Source of the DNA: Thermogladius sp.
Lineage (GTDB): Archaea; Thermoproteota; Thermoprotei_A; Sulfolobales; Desulfurococcaceae
Reading direction: 5' to 3'
DNA: 26,248 bases
NCBI GenBank assembly: GCA_009904025.1
Contig: WYEE01000042.1
Coordinates: 1-26,248 of the forward strand
Shown here: positions 21,777 to 26,248 of the stretch, piece by piece
Numbering within the stretch: position 1 is the stretch's first letter
Layout: the number at the start of each line of letters is the position of its first letter
Program-made: the position numbers and the translations under genes
Notes under the pieces: generated by a model
Told to the model about the DNA's origin: nothing
Seen by the model: only the letters and a program-made list of their open reading frames with translations
The model's database searches: none

Positions 21777-22958
21777 TCAACCACCTCTCTTATGATACCA
21801 CTCGAAGGGAACCAGAGCGTCGGATTCGACCTCCTCGACGAACCTCTTAATGATCTTCGAGAAGTCTTCTGAAGTGATGTTCACCCCGCCTAACCCTGCG
21901 ACAACGTTCTTCACGTAAGGCGTCTTCCTAGAATACCTGGCTATGGAGGCAAGCGTGTCGAGGAAGATAGGCCCGGCTGAGCCGAAGCTTATAGCTCTAT
22001 CGAACACCACGACGCCTCTAGCCCCCCTAGCTCTCTCATACAATTGTTCTACCGGGAAGGGCCTGTAGTATCTAATTCTAGCTAAGCCCACACCAAAGCC
22101 CTCGTCGCGTAACTGTAGGATAGCCTCCTTTAAATCACCTGACCACGCCCCCATGCTGACCGCAAGGTATTTGGCGTCCTCGCATTTGAAGCACTCTACT
22201 AGGCCCATACCCGGCCTGCCGGCGATCTTCGAATATTCTTTATCGACTTCCACTATCACTTTCTTAGCCTCTTCCATCGCGTTCTGTATGTCCATGAAGA
22301 ACTCCTCCGTGTCCTCGGGTGAAGCCAAGTTGCCTAGAGCCAAATGGTCGCTACCGTCGATCACGTATGGTTGCCTCCTTGGACCAAGCCATCCATCAAT
22401 CACACTTTGATCCGGGATTTCAACAGGCATGGTTGTATGTCCAAGTATGAAGCCCTCTATCCCCACCATCACTGGGAGGTATACTCTCGGGTCTTCGCTA
22501 ATCTTAAACGCCTGTAGAGTCAAGTCGAATGCCTCCTGGTTGTCTACTGCGAAGCTCATAACCCAGCCGGTATCCCTCTGATCCATGTAGTCGGTGTGAT
22601 CCGGCCATATATTCCAGGGGGGCCCTAGAGTCCTGGTCACAATACCCATCACGATCGGTACGCGAGCCCTGGAAGCCCAGTGTATCATTTCATGCATGTA
22701 GAGTAGACCTTGGCTACTTGTCGCGGTGAAGACTCTTGCCCCCGCGAGAGCGGCTCCGAAGCACGCTGCTAGAGCCGAGTGCTCCGACTCGACTCTTATC
22801 ATCACAGCATCCAACTCGCCCCCTTCTATCAGCTCAGCCAGCTTCTCCACCACACTTGTCTGGGGTGTGATAGGGTATGCTGCGACAACGTTTACTCGAG
22901 CCATCTTAGCCGCGTATGCGAGAGAGTAGTTGCCGGTTAAGACAAGCTTCAACCGCAT
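21777..22958 (-). CDS. porA: 2-oxoacid:ferredoxin oxidoreductase, alpha subunit (PorA)
   Basis: This 393-residue subunit completes the thiamine diphosphate site. Recognisable stretches are VVAAYPITPQTSVVEKLAEL, RVESEHSALAACFGAALAGA, FTATSSQGLLYMHEMIHWAS and, further on, DHTDYMDQRDTGW. The threonine of YPITPQT is the usual substrate-contact position. The ATG at 22958 has a GGAG ribosome binding site and lies 4 bases after PorD. It is co-transcribed with the other three subunits in gamma-delta-alpha-beta order, the usual archaeal arrangement for pyruvate enzymes. Confidence 0.92.
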   Translation of the reverse strand: MRLKLVLTGNYSLAYAAKMARVNVVAAYPITPQTSVVEKLAELIEGGELDAVMIRVESEHSALAACFGAALAGARVFTATSSQGLLYMHEMIHWASRARVPIVMGIVTRTLGPPWNIWPDHTDYMDQRDTGWVMSFAVDNQEAFDLTLQAFKISEDPRVYLPVMVGIEGFILGHTTMPVEIPDQSVIDGWLGPRRQPYVIDGSDHLALGNLASPEDTEEFFMDIQNAMEEAKKVIVEVDKEYSKIAGRPGMGLVECFKCEDAKYLAVSMGAWSGDLKEAILQLRDEGFGVGLARIRYYRPFPVEQLYERARGARGVVVFDRAISFGSAGPIFLDTLASIARYSRKTPYVKNVVAGLGGVNITSEDFSKIIKRFVEEVESDALVPFEWYHKRGG

Positions 22959-22962
22959 TCTC

Positions 22963-23238
22963 TCACTCCTCCGCGAGCATTTTTATTGCTCCTACAGGGC
23001 ATACATCCGCGCAGAGGCCGCAACCCTTGCAGTAATCGTAGTCTATTGAGACCCCTGTGTCAGGCTCGACTCTTATCACGTTGACTGGGCAGTGTATCTC
23101 GCAGAGGAAGCATCTAGTGCAAGCGTTATTGTCCACGACAGGTTTCTCGAGCCTCCAACTACCCGTCTTACCGGCTACACCTATGCTTGGCCTAGCTATC
23201 GGGATCTTATACCTGGAAGGCTCTACCACCACTCTCAT
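22963..23238 (-). CDS. porD: 2-oxoacid:ferredoxin oxidoreductase, delta subunit (PorD)
   Basis: This 91-residue ferredoxin-like subunit carries two [4Fe-4S] clusters that pass electrons from the active site to free ferredoxin. Both cluster motifs are intact: CTRCFLCEIHCP and CKGCGLCADVCP. The ATG at 23238 overlaps the PorC stop (ATGA) and has GGGTGG upstream; a TTG one codon earlier is possible but less natural. Confidence 0.94.
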   Translation of the reverse strand: MRVVVEPSRYKIPIARPSIGVAGKTGSWRLEKPVVDNNACTRCFLCEIHCPVNVIRVEPDTGVSIDYDYCKGCGLCADVCPVGAIKMLAEE

Positions 23239-23810
23239 CAAACCACCCTAACAGTGAGCTCGTAAGCGTCTTCGGAGGCCTTCGCGTTAACCTCGCCTAT
23301 CCTACCGCTAAAATACCTTTTAACAGCTTCGAGAACAGCCTTCTTGGATACGATGCCGGTAGCCTTGGATAGAGCCCCCAACATACTTGTGTTGACAACG
23401 GGCCACCCAGCTATTACGAGCCCGTGTTTTAAAGCGATATGCGTGGCGTTCACAACGTAAACAGAATACTCTCCATCGACTTTCAGCTTGAAATCCCTTG
23501 GCGGGCTATTGTAGGGTGCGTTTAAGACGAGGACTCCTTTATCCCTCAACTTGAACTGGGAGATATAGTCCTGGTTTATAAGCTTGTTATCCAATACAAC
23601 AACCGCGTCAGCGGTATTAAACATGCCGTGTCTTAGAATGGGCTTATCGTCGACTCTGGAGAACGCTGCTACAGGAGCACCCCTTCTCTCAGCCCCGAAG
23701 AATGGGAAACCCTGGGCTTGGAGGCCGTCTATGAGAGCCGCCTCTACGAGGATGTTTGCGGCCGTGACTGCTCCTTGACCACCCCTGCCCACGAACACGA
23801 TCTCGTACAT
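23238..23810 (-). CDS. porC: 2-oxoacid:ferredoxin oxidoreductase, gamma subunit (PorC)
   Basis: This 190-residue subunit opens the operon. It contains the family start MYEIVFVGRGGQGAVTAAN, where the glycine-rich GRGGQG loop is diagnostic, then FPFFGAERRGAPVAAFSRVD and ADAVVVLDNKL. The open frame reaches 23831, but the ATG at 23810, with GGTG six bases upstream, gives the normal family N-terminus. A TATA-like element lies about 45 bases upstream in an AT-rich stretch. Confidence 0.92.
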   Translation of the reverse strand: MYEIVFVGRGGQGAVTAANILVEAALIDGLQAQGFPFFGAERRGAPVAAFSRVDDKPILRHGMFNTADAVVVLDNKLINQDYISQFKLRDKGVLVLNAPYNSPPRDFKLKVDGEYSVYVVNATHIALKHGLVIAGWPVVNTSMLGALSKATGIVSKKAVLEAVKRYFSGRIGEVNAKASEDAYELTVRVV

Positions 23811-23844
23811 TGGCACACCGTGAAATAACAATGCAGATACGCGT

Positions 23845-23888
23845 GTTAAAAACGTTATATATGCGTATTGATAATATAGTTAAAAACG
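23845..23888. repeat. Direct repeat GTTAAAAACG flanking the por promoter
   Basis: GTTAAAAACG occurs at 23845-23854 and again at 23879-23888, a 34-base period, about three to three and a half turns of DNA. The copies lie on both sides of the TATA-like element of the por operon. A regulator binding both copies is possible, but chance in this AT-rich stretch cannot be excluded. Confidence 0.4.
23853..23863 (-). promoter_or_regulatory. Probable TATA box of the por operon
   Basis: On the minus strand CATATATAACG lies about 45 bases upstream of the porC ATG. A start point near 23832 would give a leader of about 22 bases that contains the GGTG ribosome binding site. It lies between two copies of a 10-base repeat. 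Confidence 0.5.
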
Positions 23889-23924
23889 CTATGTCTCTAT
23901 GTACACGGCGCATGAAATCATTGC

Positions 23925-23935
23925 TTATTTAATTA
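23925..23935 (+). promoter_or_regulatory. Probable TATA box of the cysteine-rich protein gene
   Basis: TTATTTAATTA lies about 40 bases ahead of the TTG at 23970. The expected start near 23956 would just include the strong AGGAGGTG ribosome binding site. Confidence 0.45.
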
Positions 23936-23969
23936 GATCCCAGATAATGTATCCCAGGAGGTGGATTGA

Positions 23970-24212
23970 TTGACTATTTACTGGGAGAGATGCGACTTCT
24001 GCGGTCAACACAACGCTACAAGAGAGTGCACTATGTTCCCTGAATTATACGTCTGCCCCCACTGCTGCCTATCCTGCATGAAGAGGGGGGTCTGCCCAAA
24101 CCCAGCCTGGAAATTCACCTTCGAGCTTAAACCAACGACTAGACCAGCCCGTAGGGCAACCGGTAAAGAGGCTCTACTAGACCTCTTGTCTAAACTCGAG
24201 GAGAAGAAATAG
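23970..24212 (+). CDS. Small cysteine-rich, probably zinc-binding protein of unknown function
   Basis: This 80-residue protein is not recognised. It has eight cysteines in its first 42 residues (8, 11, 20, 29, 32, 33, 36, 42) plus His 31, enough for two zinc sites or a small metal cluster. The remainder is basic and then ends in a helical LLDLLSKLEEKK tail. There is no signal peptide or membrane helix. The TTG start at 23970 is preceded by a near-perfect AGGAGGTG ribosome binding site, which supports the gene being expressed. It is divergent from the por operon and may share its control region. Confidence 0.7.
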   Translation: MTIYWERCDFCGQHNATRECTMFPELYVCPHCCLSCMKRGVCPNPAWKFTFELKPTTRPARRATGKEALLDLLSKLEEKK

Positions 24213-24360
24213 GCTAATACCTGCCCAGCCTCCAGCCGACGCCAGTTATGATTCAGCGACTCCATGCTCCCGCACTTGGATCAGGTAGAATAGCTACGTT
24301 GACGAGGAGACCGGGGTTCTCCATCTTCCAGGCGGGTGTAATAGACCACGTTAAAAGCCC

Positions 24361-25048
24361 TTATGCCTCGGAGCGCGAACTGGGTAGGCTAGAGTATTTC
24401 GCACGGTATAACTCTTGCAGTTTCTCCAGCGAGTTCTTGGCTATCTTTTACCACCCCCTTCCCATCGCGTTGGCTAGTACGTATATGTGTGTCGCCCTCT
24501 CAACCACCTCTAGTACTTCTAATGCTTCCTCGAGGCTTCTATCACATGCTATTACGCCGCGGTTTGCCAATATAGCGGCTGATCTATCGCGCAAGGCCTC
24601 TATAACCTTCTCTGCCAGCTCTCTAGTGCCGAATGGAGCGTATTCGGCTACTCTGACTTCCCCACCAGTGTACAGTACCATCTCATCTATCAAGGGGGTA
24701 GGGGTTGCCTGGCTACCGCTAGTGTACTAGCATATACTGGATATGCATATATAACGGCCTTGAAGCGGGTGTAGTTTCTGTAGATCTCTAAGTGTAGGTT
24801 TACCTCGGGAGTAGGCCTGCGCCTACCCTCTAATACATCGCCCTCGAGATTAACCAACACTATATCCCCGGGGGTCATGGCAGACTTAACCGCGCCGCTA
24901 GGAGTAATCAATATCCTATCAGCCCCAACCCTGACACTGACACTACCAGCTCCACTGTAATTCAACCCCCTTCCATCCATATACTTCATCGCATCAACGA
25001 TTCTCTTCTTCGATTCGTAAAGGGGATCCGAAATCGAGTACCCCCATG
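24361..25048 (-). pseudogene. Decayed class II aldolase/adducin-family gene (L-fuculose-phosphate aldolase-like)
   Basis: Two adjacent reading frames together spell one class II aldolase. The first (ATG 24989) has GRGLNYSGAGSVSVRVGADR, ILITPSGAVKSAMTPGDIV and PTPEVNLHLEIYR, and stops in a C run at 24690-24698. The second continues directly with LIDEMVLYTGG and ILANRGVIACDRSLEEALEV, then stops at an in-frame TAA at 24448-24450. Beyond that, in the same frame, KIAKNSLEKLQELYRAKY resembles the usual C-terminus up to 24361. Upstream, coding-like sequence continues (SDPLYESKKRIVDA), and the nearest ATG, at 25048, is out of frame through a G run. The usual metal-binding HxH is YAY, and the later ANHG is ANRG. 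A broken gene is the simplest reading. Confidence 0.75.
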
Positions 25049-25062
25049 TCGATTAGGATTCT

Positions 25063-25146
25063 TGACGCCAATATATAGATTGAAAGACGGCGTTTATGGA
25101 CGATAGAGGCAGGCTCGCATTTGATTATTTAGATACTGACGCCAAT
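25063..25146. repeat. Pair of TGACGCCAAT direct repeats
   Basis: The same 10 bases occur at 25063-25072 and 25137-25146 in the non-coding stretch between the aldolase remnant and PCNA. They are short and 74 bases apart. No function is evident. Confidence 0.35.
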
Positions 25147-25215
25147 GTCATTAATCTGTTCGTGTTTTAAGTCGCTCTTCACATCGGCAGACTCCCAGAG
25201 TAGCTAAATTCAAGA

Positions 25216-25245
25216 ATAATTGTAGATCAGCATAATTATAGATCA
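25216..25245. repeat. Short tandem repeat beyond the PCNA stop
   Basis: ATAATTGTAGATCA (25216-25229) and ATAATTATAGATCA (25232-25245) differ at one base and repeat at a 16-base period, just downstream of the PCNA gene (8 bases beyond its stop codon). The position could suit a 3' end or terminator element, but there is no T run on the minus strand to confirm this. Confidence 0.45.
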
Positions 25246-25253
25246 ATCGCAGA

Positions 25254-26024
25254 TTACTCGACTCTAGGTGTCAGCCAGTATACTATTGAGCCCCCTCCCT
25301 CGAGCTCGAAGACTATTTTCATAGGCTTGTCGTTGTCGAAGGATAACGTGATGTTCTTCGAGGCCGATGCCGCCCGGACAGCCAGCTTAAGTAAGTCGAT
25401 GGTGTAAGTAGCCTTAGCCTCGTTTACCGTAGAAGAGACTGAGATCAACGGTGACCCTTCCTCGAATACGGCCCTATACTCCTTCTGTTGCTCCCCTGTG
25501 GATACATAGAGTTTATTGTCTTTGAAGTGGAATGTAGCATAGTCCCCCACGGCGTTTAAGTCTCTTAGGAGAAGCCTGAAGTCGCTTGCGAGAATCGTTA
25601 CTGTAACCCCTAGGTCTATATTCAGGTCTGGCACCTCCTCCGGTACAGTCGACTTGAGCTCTACAAAAAACGTCCTCTCCACACCGGTCTTCTTGTTTCT
25701 GAAGACAGTCTTCAGAACACCGGCAGTCTTATCTAGCTCTAAAACCAAGACATCCATCCTACCACCCCTTCTCAAAACCTTGTTTAAATCCGTTGTGGAA
25801 ACCACGAAATACTCCTCCGCGTCGAAATGGTATTCCTCGAATGCCACGCTAGGGATTTTGACGATCGTCATCGCGGTTTTATCGGGGCTGAACACTTTGA
25901 CTTCAAGAGCCTCTGGTTTAATGAAGAACGGGGCCTCATCGGTTATTTTAACCAGTGCTGCCGCTATAGCTTTAAACTTGCTTCCAGACGGGTATACTGC
26001 TCTAAACAAATAAGACACCTTCAC
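25254..26024 (-). CDS. pcn: DNA polymerase sliding clamp PCNA
   Basis: This protein tethers DNA polymerase, ligase and FEN1 to DNA. The 256-residue product shows the two-domain clamp fold with family stretches FKAIAAALVKITDEAPFFI, FDAEEYFVVSTTDLNKVLRR, LASDFRLLLRDLNAVGDYAT and the final LTPRVE. Crenarchaea often carry three PCNA paralogs; which one this is cannot be told here. The open frame extends to 26135, but the upstream codons do not look like PCNA. The GTG at 26024 gives the normal start MKVSYLFRA. A TATA element about 26 bases upstream would make it leaderless. Confidence 0.9.
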   Translation of the reverse strand: MKVSYLFRAVYPSGSKFKAIAAALVKITDEAPFFIKPEALEVKVFSPDKTAMTIVKIPSVAFEEYHFDAEEYFVVSTTDLNKVLRRGGRMDVLVLELDKTAGVLKTVFRNKKTGVERTFFVELKSTVPEEVPDLNIDLGVTVTILASDFRLLLRDLNAVGDYATFHFKDNKLYVSTGEQQKEYRAVFEEGSPLISVSSTVNEAKATYTIDLLKLAVRAASASKNITLSFDNDKPMKIVFELEGGGSIVYWLTPRVE

Positions 26025-26045
26025 TAGATTATTAACCCTACTTCT

Positions 26046-26057
26046 ATTATTAAATTT
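26046..26057. promoter_or_regulatory. Divergent AT-rich promoter element between PCNA and the next gene
   Basis: The stretch reads AAATTTAATAAT on the minus strand and ATTATTAAATTT on the plus strand, so both strands offer a TATA-like core. For PCNA it predicts a start at about the GTG at 26024. For the plus-strand gene it predicts a start near 26077, leaving a leader of about 30 bases. Confidence 0.5.
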
Positions 26058-26106
26058 ACGACGAGAAAGGCTACGTAACTCAGAGTCTTGACTAGAGTTG
26101 GGATTC

Positions 26107-26248
26107 ATGCGGGTTAAAATCAACGTAGATTTCACGGGGTCGGCTCATGTGGTTTTGAAAAAGGAAGAGGCTTTAAGCCTGTTGAATAAGGTTTCAGAGT
26201 CTATAGGAGATTCAAGGAATCTCTCGGAGTCGTTGAGGATTATAAGAA
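26107..26248 (+). CDS. Unrecognised protein, N-terminal part (runs off the window)
   Basis: From the ATG at 26107 an open frame of 47 codons reaches the window end without a stop. It begins MRVKINVDFTGSAHVV and continues with a helical, charged stretch (KKEEALSLLNKVSES). It is divergent from PCNA and has a TATA element about 55 bases upstream, though only a weak ribosome binding site. The fragment is too short for an assignment. Confidence 0.5.
   Translation, partial: MRVKINVDFTGSAHVVLKKEEALSLLNKVSESIGDSRNLSESLRIIR

Noticed and set aside
24248..24730. Plus-strand open frame of 160 codons
   Set aside because: Most of it is antisense to the aldolase remnant, whose minus-strand sequence matches a known family. 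The part at 24248-24360 has no recognisable features on either strand.
26025..26135. N-terminal extension of PCNA to 26135
   Set aside because: The extra residues are unlike PCNA and would cover the TATA element and the start of the divergent gene.
1..26248. CRISPR arrays, insertion sequences, integrase attachment sites, rRNA genes
   Set aside because: I found no regularly spaced repeats, transposase-like ORFs or rRNA sequence. The tRNA-Pro gene shows no duplicated 3' end or adjacent integrase.

Overview
The window comes from a hyperthermophilic crenarchaeon (Thermoproteota), most likely of the order Desulfurococcales. The gene families point there: uL2/uL3/uL4-type ribosomal genes in archaeal order, RNase P subunit Rpp29, Elf1, GGGP synthase, Sec61-beta, PCNA, an archaeal SPOUT methyltransferase beside L3, and a complete Ced-type DNA-transfer cluster. 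Start codons are a mix of ATG, GTG and TTG. Internal operon genes carry GGTGG-type ribosome binding sites, while several first genes sit so close to their TATA boxes that they are probably leaderless. The order-level assignment is inference; no 16S rRNA lies in the window.

Positions 1-10380 (minus strand) hold the ribosomal superoperon, read right to left: a small basic ORF, a SPOUT RNA methyltransferase, L3, L4, L23, L2, then a MoxR-type AAA+ ATPase and a VWA-domain protein, then S19, L22, S3, L29, Rpp29, S17, L14, L24 and the start of S4e. The genes are tightly packed, often with ATGA overlaps. The MoxR-VWA pair interrupts the usual L2-S19 junction.

Positions 10462-13905 (minus strand) hold four adjacent genes read here as the crenarchaeal Ced system: CedA1 (two-helix pilin-like protein), CedA (polytopic membrane protein with a large external domain), a 52-residue two-helix protein that fits CedA2, and CedB (VirB4/HerA-like ATPase). 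Together they would form a DNA-import machine related to bacterial conjugation systems. This is the most notable system in the window.

Positions 13988-20880 hold a PP-loop/PAPS-reductase-like protein with a C-terminal 2[4Fe-4S] ferredoxin domain (plus), an Lhr-family helicase (minus), and a plus-strand run of tRNA-Pro(CGG), SWIM zinc-finger protein, Elf1 and GGGP synthase. The SWIM ORF begins 5 bases after the tRNA. A MazG-like pyrophosphohydrolase (minus) and Sec61-beta (plus) follow.

Positions 20883-23810 (minus strand) encode a four-subunit 2-oxoacid:ferredoxin oxidoreductase (gamma, delta, alpha, beta), an energy-conserving step in peptide or sugar fermentation. A cysteine-rich small protein is divergent from it.

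Positions 24213-26248 contain a decayed class II aldolase pseudogene, a short region with small repeats, PCNA (minus), and the beginning of an unrecognised plus-strand gene that runs off the window.
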